Source of the DNA: Acetobacter lovaniensis
Lineage (GTDB): Bacteria; Pseudomonadota; Alphaproteobacteria; Acetobacterales; Acetobacteraceae
Length of the DNA stretch: 64,000 nucleotides
NCBI RefSeq assembly: GCF_014207635.1
Contig: NZ_JACHIE010000001.1
Span: 558,001-622,000 of the forward strand
Direction of reading: 5' to 3'
The notes beneath the pieces are model-generated. The model was not told the DNA's origin. It worked only from the letters and a program-made list of their open reading frames with translations, and searched no databases. Both the position numbers and the translations under genes were made by a program. Positions 24,077 through 33,386 of the stretch are shown here, piece by piece (within the stretch, counting starts at the first letter, position 1; each line of letters starts with the position of its first letter).

Positions 24077-26020
24077 CTAACCCGCCTGCCCGGCAACCTG
24101 AGCAATAATTTCTTCCACAATATCCGGATCGGACAGGGTGGAAAGGTCGCCCAGATTGCTCAGATCGTGCGAAGCGATCTTGCGCAGCAGGCGACGGACA
24201 ATTTTGCCAGAGCGGGTTTTGGGCAGGTCCCGCACAACGTAAATCTGCTCCGGCACAGCATAACGGCCAACCCCATCGGCAATGGCGCGGCGTACGGCGG
24301 CGGGGTCCAGCGTCCCTTCAGTGCGGGGCACAACAAACACCACCAGCCCCTGCCCCTTCAAATCATGGGGTACGCCAACGGCGGCACTTTCCACCACCTC
24401 GGCATCGGTTGCCACGGCATCTTCAATTTCCGCCGTGCCAATCCGGTGGCCAGAGACATTGACCACATCATCCACGCGGCCCGTGATCCAGAAATATCCG
24501 TCTGCCTCACGCCGCGCACCATCGCCCGAAAAGTAGCGCCCCGGACAGGTGGTAAAATAGGTCTGGCGGAAACGCTCATGGTCCCGCCACAGGGTCATGG
24601 CCTGACCGGGCCATGAGCGGGCCATGCACAAAAGGCCATCCCCCGCCCCTTCAACCTCCGTCTGGGTCTGTGCATCCACCAGTACGGCGTTTACACCCGG
24701 CAACGGCAGCCCTGCGGCCCCCGGTCGGCCCGGCACCTGCCCGGCACTGGAAGTCAGCATGACGCCCCCGGTTTCGGTCTGCCACCATGTGTCCACCACG
24801 GGGCAGCACGCTTTGCCGACCTCATCATGGAACCATTGCCACGCCTCGGGGCTGATCGGCTCACCCACCGTACCCAGCACACGCAGGCTGGACAGGGAGC
24901 GGCTACGCACCACATCCGCATCCTCGCGCATGACAGCACGCACCACGGTGGGAGATGTGTAAAAGACGCTCACATTGTTGCGGTCGATCACATCCCACCA
25001 CTGGCCCGGCTGCGGCCATGAGGGCAGGCCCTCATAAATCAGGATTGTCGCGCCGTTACACAGCGGGCCGTAAACAACATAGGTGTGCCCGGTAATCCAG
25101 CTTGTATCTGCCGTGCACCAGAAGACATCGTTCGGCTGGGCGGCAAAAACCACCTCATGCGTATAGGACGCCCAGACCAGATACCCTCCCGTGCCATGCA
25201 CAACCCCCTTGGGCCGCCCCGTGCTGCCAGAAGTGTACATGAGAAAGAGCGGGTCACACGCATCCATGACCTCGGGCGGGCAATCCGGGATTTCCATCGC
25301 CACTTCCGCAGCATAAGACAGATCCCGGCCGGGCTGCATGGGCACTTCCGTACCCGTAACAGGCACCACCAGCACATGGCGCACGGTGCAGGCCGCACCG
25401 CAGGCCAGCAGGGCCTCGTCCATGGTCACCTTGCTGGGGATGGACTTGGCCCCACGCCGCGCCACATCCGCGGTAATCACCACAGCAGCGCCGCTATCCA
25501 TAAGCCGCTCGGCCAGCCCTTCGGCCGAAAAACCGCCAAACAGCACTACATGGATTGCACCAATGCGCGCACAGGCCAGCATGGACACCACGCCCTCGGC
25601 CACCATGGGCAGGTGAATGGCAACACGGTCGCCCTTGCCAACGCCCAGCCTGCGCAGCGTATTGGCAAGGCGGCAGACCTGCGCATGCAGTTCGCGGTAG
25701 GTCAGGACCAGTTTCTGCCCGTCCTCCTGCCCTTCCCAGATCAGGGCGGCCTTGTCGGGCTGGGTCAGAACGTGGCGGTCAAGGCAGTTTTCGGCCACGT
25801 TAAGCTGGCCATCACCGTACCAGTCTATGCGCACATCGCCGTTAAAGTCGGAACGGGAGGCGTGAGAAGGCGCTTTATGCCAGACCAGTCTGCGCGCCTG
25901 CGATAGCCAGAAAGCCTCTGGATCGCGTTGCGCACGCTGCACTTGACCAAGGTAGCGATCAGAGACGCCTGTCTCCGTCGTGCAGGGAATATTTTCTTCC
26001 ACTCGGACTGGTCCTTTCAT
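24077..26020 (-). CDS. acsA: Acetyl-CoA synthetase
   Basis: The 647-residue AMP-forming acyl-CoA ligase converts acetate, ATP and CoA to acetyl-CoA. The P-loop-like YTSGSTGRPKG is near residue 265, the WWQTETG acyl-pocket motif near residue 415 and the adenylate motif SGDGARREADGYFWITGR near residue 500. The catalytic C-terminal lysine is K606 (KTRSGKIVRR), the residue usually controlled by acetylation. The acyl-pocket motif favours acetate. In acetic acid bacteria this enzyme helps assimilate acetate during overoxidation. Confidence 0.95.
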   Translation of the reverse strand: MKGPVRVEENIPCTTETGVSDRYLGQVQRAQRDPEAFWLSQARRLVWHKAPSHASRSDFNGDVRIDWYGDGQLNVAENCLDRHVLTQPDKAALIWEGQEDGQKLVLTYRELHAQVCRLANTLRRLGVGKGDRVAIHLPMVAEGVVSMLACARIGAIHVVLFGGFSAEGLAERLMDSGAAVVITADVARRGAKSIPSKVTMDEALLACGAACTVRHVLVVPVTGTEVPMQPGRDLSYAAEVAMEIPDCPPEVMDACDPLFLMYTSGSTGRPKGVVHGTGGYLVWASYTHEVVFAAQPNDVFWCTADTSWITGHTYVVYGPLCNGATILIYEGLPSWPQPGQWWDVIDRNNVSVFYTSPTVVRAVMREDADVVRSRSLSSLRVLGTVGEPISPEAWQWFHDEVGKACCPVVDTWWQTETGGVMLTSSAGQVPGRPGAAGLPLPGVNAVLVDAQTQTEVEGAGDGLLCMARSWPGQAMTLWRDHERFRQTYFTTCPGRYFSGDGARREADGYFWITGRVDDVVNVSGHRIGTAEIEDAVATDAEVVESAAVGVPHDLKGQGLVVFVVPRTEGTLDPAAVRRAIADGVGRYAVPEQIYVVRDLPKTRSGKIVRRLLRKIASHDLSNLGDLSTLSDPDIVEEIIAQVAGQAG

Positions 26021-26129
26021 TTACGTTCTTATTTTGCACCCGAACCAGATGGTCTTTGACCATATCACGCCGTCAGAGAAAAGACATGCACACCCCTACA
26101 GGCACATTAAAGTGACCGGGCAGGCATAA

Positions 26130-26166
26130 AAAAAGGCTGGCCACAGCAGTGACCAGCCTTTTTTGT
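26130..26166 (-). terminator. Intrinsic terminator downstream of the secreted DUF2501-like gene
   Basis: The stem AAGGCTGG (26133-26140) pairs with CCAGCCTT (26153-26160) and extends inward with one mismatch. It is flanked by an A-run on one side and a T-run on the other, so it can stop transcription in both directions. It mainly serves the minus-strand gene ending at 26229. Confidence 0.85.
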
Positions 26167-26228
26167 TATGCCGTTTTTATTCCACACCTTCATTCCGGTT
26201 GGCGCGGAACAAGGGCCTGACCCTGTTA

Positions 26229-26669
26229 TTACAGAGCAGCCTTGGCGCGTTCCAGAACGGCCTTGCAGGTCTTCTGGCGCAGCGGCAGGGTTGCCATTGC
26301 CACGGTGTAGGTATGGTCGTTCAGGCGGATCTGGCCTGCGGAGCCGATCGCATAGAACATGTTGCCATCCGCGCCATCGGACACGGCACTGGTCTTCTTG
26401 TTGTATTCAAGCAGCGTGCGGAAGGCATCGTCATAATCCGGCACGTATTCGTTCTGGACGCAGTAGTTCAGCAGACCTGCGTTTTCCTTCGGGTCAATGG
26501 AGGCCACATAACCCGATGGGTCCACGGTTGAGAGGAGAGACGTATCCCCCCCGCGGATGACCGGCATGGTGAGGGTCTTATCCTCTGCATGAGCAAGTAC
26601 TGGCACGGATGCCAGCACGGACGTGGTAAGGGCTAGCGCCGACAAGGCACGCACGGCAAACAGTTTCAT
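26229..26669 (-). CDS. Secreted protein, probably DUF2501 family
   Basis: The 146-residue product has a standard signal peptide (cleavage near VLAHA|ED, residue 28). The mature part contains NAGLLNYCVQNEYV and a C-terminal QKTCKAVLERAKAAL. The two conserved cysteines and the YCVxNxYV pattern resemble the DUF2501 (YjjA-like) family of periplasmic proteins with unknown function. It has its own terminator and a long AT-rich upstream region, so it is a single-gene unit. Confidence 0.7.
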   Translation of the reverse strand: MKLFAVRALSALALTTSVLASVPVLAHAEDKTLTMPVIRGGDTSLLSTVDPSGYVASIDPKENAGLLNYCVQNEYVPDYDDAFRTLLEYNKKTSAVSDGADGNMFYAIGSAGQIRLNDHTYTVAMATLPLRQKTCKAVLERAKAAL

Positions 26670-27132
26670 TCAGAATCTCCCAAACGGAATATGCGCCAAA
26701 CTGCCCCGTAACCCCCGCAAAGATCAAGCAGCCCCCGCGCGCACAAAAAACATGGCAGCCCACAGTCCCGTCCATGTGGAGCAGCGCCATGCCTGTCATA
26801 ACAGCAACGGTGCCCTGCTGCGCCACCATGCCGCTGGCCCCTGCGCGCCTGTGCAAACAGGCCATAAATGGTACGATAACCCTCCGGACATAAAATAAGG
26901 GTCTTGAAACATTACGATATTATCTTTGTCTTCTGTAATTTTGCTGGCCCTGTGCCACTTTTACCCAACTCAGCCCGCCTTCATGACCAAACCGTGCCCG
27001 GACAGGGAAATCCGCCTTCCACCAGACGCTCCGCACCAGGCTGGCGAGAGTGTTTTCCCGCCCGATCATGCGGCCATCACGATCAGGTGATATAACACTC
27101 AACCCCCGGTCCATCTGCCCGATACAGGCTGC

Positions 27133-27160
27133 AATCGGTCGGTCGGGTGACCGGCCGATT
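27133..27160 (+). repeat. 12-bp near-perfect hairpin upstream of the GntR gene
   Basis: AATCGGTCGGTC (27133-27144) pairs with GACCGGCCGATT (27149-27160) around the loop GGGT, with one G-U pair in RNA. No T-run follows, so it is not a terminator. It lies about 75 bases before the GntR start and could be an operator or a leader structure. Confidence 0.5.
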
Positions 27161-27190
27161 GAACAGTTCGGGCATCCATCCTATAACAAC

Positions 27191-27216
27191 CTTAACGAGT
27201 GCGTAACAAAGTTAAG
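27191..27216. promoter_or_regulatory. Inverted repeat just upstream of the GntR start
   Basis: CTTAAC (27191-27196) is inverted as GTTAAG (27211-27216), 18 bases before the ATG. The position fits an autoregulatory operator for the GntR protein, but the arms are only six bases long. Confidence 0.3.
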
Positions 27217-27233
27217 CGGGAGCTTATACCGAC

Positions 27234-27938
27234 ATGCTGCCTGCCAGCCTTTTCAAAAGTGTTGAAATTGCACCGCATGGCACCGCGTCAGAGAGCATCT
27301 GCACGGCTTTGCGCAAGGCCATACTGGAAGACCAGCTACAAGCAGGCCGCGCCCTGCCCCAGTCTGAGCTGGCCGCCGGGTTCGGGGTCAGCATTATCCC
27401 CGTGCGTGAAGCGCTCAAACACCTTGAGGCCGAAGGACTGGTGGCGTTTACACCCAACAAGGGCGCGCTGGTTATTGGTCTGGATGAAGCCGACATTCTG
27501 GAATACTCCCAGATTCGCGCAGTGCTGGAAGAACAGGCCGCCGCCGAAGGCGTACGCAACATGAGCCGCGTGGATTTTGCCCGTGTGGAAGACGCCTACG
27601 AAGCCTTTGTGACCGGTGTGGAAGGCCCACAGGGCATGATCCGCTCTGGTGTTCTTAACCGTGCGTTCCATAATGCCATCTATGCCGCAGCCCCCCGCCC
27701 GCGCCTGCTGGAAATGATAGAGGACCTGAACACCAGACTGGACCGTTACATACGCGGCCATCTGATTATTGAGGGCCGCACAACCATTACCCATGACGAG
27801 CACAAGGCTATTCTGGACGCCTGCCGTGACCGGGATGCGGATCTGTGTGCACGGCTGACGCGCATCCATATTCTGGAAGCCGCCAGAATCTCGGTGGATG
27901 TCTTCCGTCGCAGGCAGGCCGGGCACAATCCGGGCTGA
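27234..27938 (+). CDS. GntR-family (FCD/FadR-type) transcriptional regulator
   Basis: The 234-residue product has a winged helix-turn-helix at residues 18-75 (LPQSELAAGFGVSIIPVREALKHL contains the signature) and a C-terminal FCD ligand domain with metal-binding residues in RAFHNAIY and THDEHKAILDA. FCD regulators commonly sense organic acids or amino acids. It lies 181 bases upstream of putA on the same strand, with a perfect AT-rich palindrome between them. Because this PutA lacks its own DNA-binding domain, a role as the proline-catabolism regulator is likely but inferred. Confidence 0.88.
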   Translation: MLPASLFKSVEIAPHGTASESICTALRKAILEDQLQAGRALPQSELAAGFGVSIIPVREALKHLEAEGLVAFTPNKGALVIGLDEADILEYSQIRAVLEEQAAAEGVRNMSRVDFARVEDAYEAFVTGVEGPQGMIRSGVLNRAFHNAIYAAAPRPRLLEMIEDLNTRLDRYIRGHLIIEGRTTITHDEHKAILDACRDRDADLCARLTRIHILEAARISVDVFRRRQAGHNPG

Positions 27939-28010
27939 GTGTTTTCAGCTTATAAAAATCCATATTTTGCAAACACTTGTTTATTTGGCCGATGCATCAT
28001 GCCTGATTGA

Positions 28011-28041
28011 ATAATATATGATGTTGCAAATCATATATTAT
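28011..28041. promoter_or_regulatory. Perfect AT-rich palindrome upstream of putA, likely operator
   Basis: ATAATATATGAT (28011-28022) is exactly inverted as ATCATATATTAT (28030-28041) around GTTGCAA. The 24 arm bases are almost pure A/T within GC-rich DNA, and the spacer core TTGCAAA occurs again 57 bases upstream at 27967-27973. It lies about 80 bases before the putA start, between gntR and putA. It is the best candidate for the binding site of the adjacent GntR regulator. Confidence 0.6.
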
Positions 28042-28119
28042 CATGTCAGAGCGAAAAAATCATTGTGAAGCCAAAACCACCTGCGCCCCCGCAGAGGCCC
28101 GGTTTGGCGGTTGATTCGG

Positions 28120-31100
28120 ATGAACAACGCCATGTCCTCTACCAACACATTTGCCCCCAATTTTTCCTCCCGCACGCCGCTGCGCAAAGCGATTACCCAG
28201 GCAATCCGCCGCCCCGAGCAGACATGCGTGGAGGCTCTGGCCCCCGCCGCAACGCTGAGCGTGCCAGAGGACAACGCCGTAGCCGCACTGGCCACCAGAC
28301 TGGCCGAAACCCTGCGTAGCCAGCGCAACCCCGGACTGGTGGAAACACTGGTGCAGGAATTTGCCCTTTCCTCCGCCGAGGGCGTGGCGCTGATGTGTCT
28401 GGCCGAAGCCCTGCTGCGTATTCCCGACATGGCAACGCGCGATGCGCTTATTCAGGACAAGATTGGTGAGAGCGACTGGCTCTCCCACGTAGGGCGCGGC
28501 AAACCGCTCTTTGCCAACGCCGCCGCATGGGGGCTGGCCCTGACGGGCCGCGTGGTGGCCGAGCATAATGACAAAACGCTCTCTGGCGCGCTTATGGGTT
28601 TTGTGGAACGGAGCACACGCCCTGTTATTCGCAAGGCCGTGGATGCCGCCATGCGCATGATGGGCGAGCAGTTCGTGCTGGGCCAGACCATTGAGCAGGC
28701 CCGCAAGAACAGCGCAAAGCTTGAAGAAATCGGCTTCGCCTATTCCTACGACATGCTCGGGGAGGCCGCCTACACCGCAGCAGATGCCCAGCGTTACCGG
28801 CAGGATTACATTAACGCCATTAACGTTATCGGCCGCAGCGCCAAAGGGGGCAATGTTTACGAACGCCCCGGCATTTCCATCAAACTTTCCGCCCTGCACC
28901 CCCGCTATGCCCGCGCCCAGCATGCGCGGGTCATAGGGGAGCTTCTGCCGGTTGTGCAGGAACTGACCCTGCTCGCCCGCCAGTATGACATTGGCATCAA
29001 CATTGATGCCGAAGAAAGCGAACGGCTTGATCTTTCGCTCGACCTGCTGGAAGCCCTGTGCGCTACACCGGGGCTGGAAGGCTGGAACGGCATTGGCTTT
29101 GTGGTGCAGGCCTACGGCAAGCGCGCCCCCTTTGTGCTGGATTACATTATTGATCTGGCAAAGCGCACCAACCGGCGGATTATGGTCCGCCTTGTTAAAG
29201 GTGCCTACTGGGACAGCGAAATTAAAAAAGCGCAGGTCGAGGGTATGGCAGACTACCCCGTGTACACCCGCAAATGCCATACAGACATCAGCTACATTGC
29301 CTGCGCACGCAAACTGCTGAACGCGCGGGATGTGATTTTCCCCCAGTTTGCCACCCACAACGCCCGTACCCTTGCCACCATTTACACACTGGCAGGGCAA
29401 AAATACGAGATCGGGTCTTACGAGTTCCAATGCCTGCACGGCATGGGCGAACCTCTCTACCGCCAGGTTGTCGGGGCAGACAAACTCAACCGTCCCGCAC
29501 GCATTTACGCACCGGTTGGCACGCATGAGACACTGCTGGCCTATCTGGTCCGCCGCCTGCTGGAAAACGGGGCAAACTCCTCCTTTGTCAACCAGATCGG
29601 GGATAGCGCCATTGCCGTTTCTTCCCTGATTGAAAACCCCATCACATCCGCCCAGCACTACACGCCGTTTGGGGCCCCTCATTCCGAAATCCGCAAACCG
29701 CTCGACCTGTTTGCACCAGAACGCCAGAACTCCGCAGGGATTGATCTGGCCGATGACCGCGCACTTGAGGCACTGGCAGCAGGCATTGCAGCAGCGCCCC
29801 GGCAGTGGCAGGCCGCCCCCATTGTGCCCGGCGCAACACCCGGAGGCACCCAGCACCCGGTAACCAACCCCGCCGACCGGCGGGATCTGGTCGGCCACGT
29901 CACCTACGCCACGCCGGAAACCGTAAAACAGGCCGTGGACACCGCACAAAAAGGCTTTGCGGACTGGGCAGCCCAGCCCCCCACCGCACGGGCGGAATGC
30001 CTGCTCAAAGCCGCCAGACTGCTGGAAGACCGCCACCCAGCCCTTATGGCCCTGATCTGCCGTGAAGCAGGCAAATCACTCCCCAACGCTGTGGCCGAAA
30101 TCCGCGAGGCGGTGGACTTCCTGCGTTACTACGCCACCACCATCCAGCGTGATTTTAATAACACGACCCATGTTCCCCTTGGCGTTGTGGCCTGCATTAG
30201 CCCGTGGAACTTCCCGCTTGCCATTTTTATTGGCCAGATTGCCGCAGCCCTTGCCGCTGGCAACGCCGTAATTGCCAAACCGGCGGAAGAAACACCCCTG
30301 ATTGCAGCCGTGGCCGTAGCCCTTCTGCACGAAGCAGGCATACCCGCCCCTGCCCTGCAACTCCTGCCCGGTGAGGGCGACGTTGGGGCAGCCCTTGTAA
30401 GCAATGCCCGGATCATGGGGGTTATGTTCACCGGTTCCACTGCTGTGGCCCAACTGATCAACCGCCAGTTGCTCGACCGGCGCACAGCCACCGGCCAGCC
30501 CGTGCCATTTGTGGCCGAAACTGGCGGGCAGAACGCCATGATCGTGGATTCGTCCGCACTGGCAGAGCAGGTTGTGGCCGATGTTCTGGCCTCAGCGTTT
30601 GACAGTGCTGGCCAGCGCTGTTCCGCCCTGCGTATCCTGTGCGTACAGGACGACTGCGCGGACCACGTTCTGGCCATGCTGCGCGGCGCCATGCAGGAAC
30701 TGCGGCTGGGCAACCCCAGCCTTCTGGCAACCGATGTGGGGCCGGTCATTACCCCCGAAGCCGCTGCCGGTATTACCGCGCATATTGAAGCCTTCCGCAG
30801 CAGAAACGCTCCGGTCCACGCCCTGCCCGTGCCAGACCACTGTGCCAATGGCAGCTTTGTGCCGCCAACACTGATCGAGGTCATGTCCATTCGGGACGTC
30901 GGGCAGGAAGTGTTTGGCCCCGTCCTGCATGTACTGCGCTACCCACGCGCCCGGCTTGCCTCTGTGCTGGCAGACATTAACGCCACCGGTTACGGCCTGA
31001 CCTTTGGCCTGCATACCCGGCTGGATTCCACCGTGCAGAGCGTTCTGGAACAGGTGGAAGCGGGCAATCTGTACGTCAACCGCAACACCATTGGCGCGGT

Positions 31101-31767
31101 TGTAGGCGTGCAGCCTTTTGGCGGGCGTGGCCTGTCTGGCACGGGGCCAAAAGCGGGGGGACCGCTTATTCTGCGCCGCCTGCTGGCACAGGTGTCCCCC
31201 CTGCCACAGATTGCGCGCGGCACGACCCCACAGGCCATGACCGAATGGGCAGACTGGCTCCGCACGCAAGGCGAAAGCGAAGCCGCCCGGCGTGCCCATG
31301 CCCTTGCCAGCCAGCCGCTGACCAATGCCCAGATCACCCTGCCCGGCCCTGTGGGAGAACTGAACCTGTACAGGCTGGGCGCACGTGGCACGGTGCTGTG
31401 CATGGCCCAGACCATAGCGGGACTTTACGACCAGATCTCCCTCACTCTGGCGGGCGGGAACACCGCAGCCATTCTGGCGGACGCCACATTTCTGGCTGCC
31501 ATTGCAACCCTGCCAGCGTCCATTAGGCAGTTTGTGCGACCTGTTTCCTCCGCCAAATCCCTCACATGCAGCATTTTGCTGAGCGATGCGGACAACGCGG
31601 CATTCCGCGCCACGCGCGCCCTGCTGGCTGCTGGCAACGGGCCTATTGTATCGGCCTATATCACCCAGAACGGTCTGCCCTCGATCGAAGCCGTGCTGGA
31701 GGAGCAGTCCCGCAGCATCAACACCACCGCAGCAGGGGGGAACGCCAGCCTGATGACCCTGAACTAG
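28120..31767 (+). CDS. putA: Bifunctional proline dehydrogenase / P5C dehydrogenase (type-B PutA)
   Basis: The 1215-residue enzyme oxidises proline to glutamate in two steps. The FAD-dependent PRODH barrel covers about residues 80-480 (RLVKGAYWDSEIKKAQ with the flavin-site residues). The NAD-dependent aldehyde-dehydrogenase domain covers about 540-1010, with catalytic Cys834 (DSAGQRCSAL). A C-terminal type-B tail of about 190 residues ends in NTTAAGGNASLM. The N-terminal ribbon-helix-helix of E. coli PutA is absent, so it should not repress its own gene. The start was set at ATG 28120; TTG 28111 and ATG 28132 are alternatives. Confidence 0.94.
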   Translation: MNNAMSSTNTFAPNFSSRTPLRKAITQAIRRPEQTCVEALAPAATLSVPEDNAVAALATRLAETLRSQRNPGLVETLVQEFALSSAEGVALMCLAEALLRIPDMATRDALIQDKIGESDWLSHVGRGKPLFANAAAWGLALTGRVVAEHNDKTLSGALMGFVERSTRPVIRKAVDAAMRMMGEQFVLGQTIEQARKNSAKLEEIGFAYSYDMLGEAAYTAADAQRYRQDYINAINVIGRSAKGGNVYERPGISIKLSALHPRYARAQHARVIGELLPVVQELTLLARQYDIGINIDAEESERLDLSLDLLEALCATPGLEGWNGIGFVVQAYGKRAPFVLDYIIDLAKRTNRRIMVRLVKGAYWDSEIKKAQVEGMADYPVYTRKCHTDISYIACARKLLNARDVIFPQFATHNARTLATIYTLAGQKYEIGSYEFQCLHGMGEPLYRQVVGADKLNRPARIYAPVGTHETLLAYLVRRLLENGANSSFVNQIGDSAIAVSSLIENPITSAQHYTPFGAPHSEIRKPLDLFAPERQNSAGIDLADDRALEALAAGIAAAPRQWQAAPIVPGATPGGTQHPVTNPADRRDLVGHVTYATPETVKQAVDTAQKGFADWAAQPPTARAECLLKAARLLEDRHPALMALICREAGKSLPNAVAEIREAVDFLRYYATTIQRDFNNTTHVPLGVVACISPWNFPLAIFIGQIAAALAAGNAVIAKPAEETPLIAAVAVALLHEAGIPAPALQLLPGEGDVGAALVSNARIMGVMFTGSTAVAQLINRQLLDRRTATGQPVPFVAETGGQNAMIVDSSALAEQVVADVLASAFDSAGQRCSALRILCVQDDCADHVLAMLRGAMQELRLGNPSLLATDVGPVITPEAAAGITAHIEAFRSRNAPVHALPVPDHCANGSFVPPTLIEVMSIRDVGQEVFGPVLHVLRYPRARLASVLADINATGYGLTFGLHTRLDSTVQSVLEQVEAGNLYVNRNTIGAVVGVQPFGGRGLSGTGPKAGGPLILRRLLAQVSPLPQIARGTTPQAMTEWADWLRTQGESEAARRAHALASQPLTNAQITLPGPVGELNLYRLGARGTVLCMAQTIAGLYDQISLTLAGGNTAAILADATFLAAIATLPASIRQFVRPVSSAKSLTCSILLSDADNAAFRATRALLAAGNGPIVSAYITQNGLPSIEAVLEEQSRSINTTAAGGNASLMTLN

Positions 31768-31785
31768 GCCGTAGGCTCATAAGCA

Positions 31786-31818
31786 CGGAGCCATGGCCCC
31801 ATGGAGGCTATGGCTCCG
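31786..31818 (+). repeat. Inverted repeat after putA
   Basis: CGGAGCCAT (31786-31794) pairs with ATGGCTCCG (31810-31818) around a 15-base loop. It sits 19 bases after the putA stop, before the strong terminator, and may stabilise the 3' end of the message. No T-run follows. Confidence 0.4.
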
Positions 31819-31889
31819 GGCCGGAGGAGCACCCCGTAAAAACCTGTGCCGCAGTCACGGCTTGTGGGCGTAGCCCGGAGTGACCAGAA

Positions 31890-31928
31890 CCGGAAAGGCC
31901 CGCCATTACTGACGGGCCTTTCCGGTTT
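31890..31928. terminator. Strong bidirectional terminator between putA and the permease
   Basis: CCGGAAAGGCCCG (31890-31902) pairs perfectly with CGGGCCTTTCCGG (31913-31925) around a ten-base loop, followed by TTT. It separates two convergent genes, putA and the amino-acid permease. Confidence 0.85.
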
Positions 31929-31946
31929 ACAGGGTAGGGTTAAAAA

Positions 31947-33317
31947 TCAGGCGGCCTGTTTATTCTGCATGGCAAAGTAGGATGCCAGAGCGTAGCAGAC
32001 CACCGATGTACCCAGCGTTGCCAGAGCGGTCATACGCTCCTCGGGGTTGATCAACATGGCAACAAACACCAACACCACACCGGCAAGGGTTGCATAATTG
32101 CACAGCGGGAACAGGAACAGCGTGTAATTCCCTTTTTCCGTCCCATTCCGGCGGGCTGCAAAACGGGTGGTGATGTAGGCTGTCACAATCAGGCTGTAGA
32201 TCAGCAGGATAACCCCACCACTACAGCTCAGCAGAAAGGCAAAAATGGTCTGTGGCGCCAGAATGGAAGAAAACGCCACCAGAGTCCCCGCAATGCTGCT
32301 GACCGTGATGGCAAGCCTTGGCGCGGAACTGACGGAGCGGCGGGTCAGGAACGCCGGGGCATCGCCCTGTGCGGCCAGTTCGGTCAGCACGCGCGAGGTA
32401 ATATACATGGCGGAGTTAAGGCAGGAGAGAATGGCGCTCAGCACCACAATGCGCATCATCATACCCGCACCGGGAATGCCCATTGTATCCATGGCGGTTA
32501 CAAAGGGGGAACGCCCGGCCACAATGCTGCTCCACGGCACGACAAGCAGGATCATGGCGACAGAGGCCAGATAGAACAGGGTTACGCGTGTGCCAAGGCT
32601 GCGGGTGACCCGCGCCACGTTCTTGTCCGGCTCGGGGGATTCGCCTGCGGCAACCGTTGCGATTTCCGACCCCATCATGGTGAACAGAATTGTGGGAATA
32701 ATGGACAGCACCGCCACAATGCCATGCGGCATAAGGCCACCATGCCCCACAAGGTTATCCCATGCCGGTACGCCGGGACCAAAAACATGCATCACATACA
32801 GCCCGCCAACAGCCACAAAGGCCAGAATGCTGAACACCTTGACTGCGGAAAGCCAGAACTCGCATTCCCCAAACACGCGTGGTGCAGCAAAGTTGACCAG
32901 CTTCAGCAGCACGATCAGCCCGATGGACAACACCCATATTGGCAGGTGAATCCAGTCCTGAATCAAGATTGCTCCGGCTATGGCCTCGCTCCCCAGCACC
33001 ACGACCCAGAAAAACCAGTAAAGCCAGCCCGAGGTAAAACCCAGCCTGTCCCCGTGTGCGGCGCGGATATATTCCACAAACGAACCACGGCCGGGGTCCG
33101 CCACCACCATCTCGCCCAGCATGCGCATGACCAGAATGACCAGAAACCCGACCATGACAAAAGCCAGCAGAACCGCCGGGCCAGTTGCCTGAATTGCGGC
33201 CCCGCTCCCCACGAACAGGCCCGCGCCAATGGTCCCGCCCAGCGCGATCATGGCGATGTGGCGGCTCCGTAGCCCGGTGGCAGGTTTAACGGAGCACCTG
33301 ATAGTCTGCTCAGCCAT
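31947..33317 (-). CDS. Amino-acid permease (APC superfamily, AAT family; GABA/proline-type)
   Basis: The 456-residue product has 12 predicted membrane helices. The family N-terminus is clear: LRSRHIAMIALGGTIGAGLFVGSG in TM1 and GPAVLLAFVMVGFLVILVMRMLGEM in TM2. These match AAT-family symporters such as GabP, ProY and LysP. Its convergence with putA makes proline a likely substrate, though GABA or other amino acids cannot be excluded. AAAGGA precedes ATG 33317; the frame extends upstream without support. An outer-membrane barrel gene lies 69 bases upstream on the same strand. Confidence 0.88.
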   Translation of the reverse strand: MAEQTIRCSVKPATGLRSRHIAMIALGGTIGAGLFVGSGAAIQATGPAVLLAFVMVGFLVILVMRMLGEMVVADPGRGSFVEYIRAAHGDRLGFTSGWLYWFFWVVVLGSEAIAGAILIQDWIHLPIWVLSIGLIVLLKLVNFAAPRVFGECEFWLSAVKVFSILAFVAVGGLYVMHVFGPGVPAWDNLVGHGGLMPHGIVAVLSIIPTILFTMMGSEIATVAAGESPEPDKNVARVTRSLGTRVTLFYLASVAMILLVVPWSSIVAGRSPFVTAMDTMGIPGAGMMMRIVVLSAILSCLNSAMYITSRVLTELAAQGDAPAFLTRRSVSSAPRLAITVSSIAGTLVAFSSILAPQTIFAFLLSCSGGVILLIYSLIVTAYITTRFAARRNGTEKGNYTLFLFPLCNYATLAGVVLVFVAMLINPEERMTALATLGTSVVCYALASYFAMQNKQAA

Positions 33318-33386
33318 GGAGAGGTCCTTTGTTCTTGTTGGTTTGGTGCGTTCATAACTCAAGGGAAATAAACTGGGAAATGCCCC

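Larger units (their letters stand above)
26670..27233. other. Non-coding region between the DUF2501-like gene and the GntR gene
   Basis: These 564 bases separate divergently transcribed genes. The part from 26860 to 26960 is AT-rich and probably holds the promoter of the leftward gene. Nearer the GntR gene are two inverted repeats (27133-27160 and 27191-27216). The short open frames here show no codon or family support, so I call no gene. Confidence 0.5.

Noticed and set aside
28060-30036. 658-codon minus-strand frame opposite putA
   Set aside because: Shadow of the putA coding sequence; no ribosome binding site or family.
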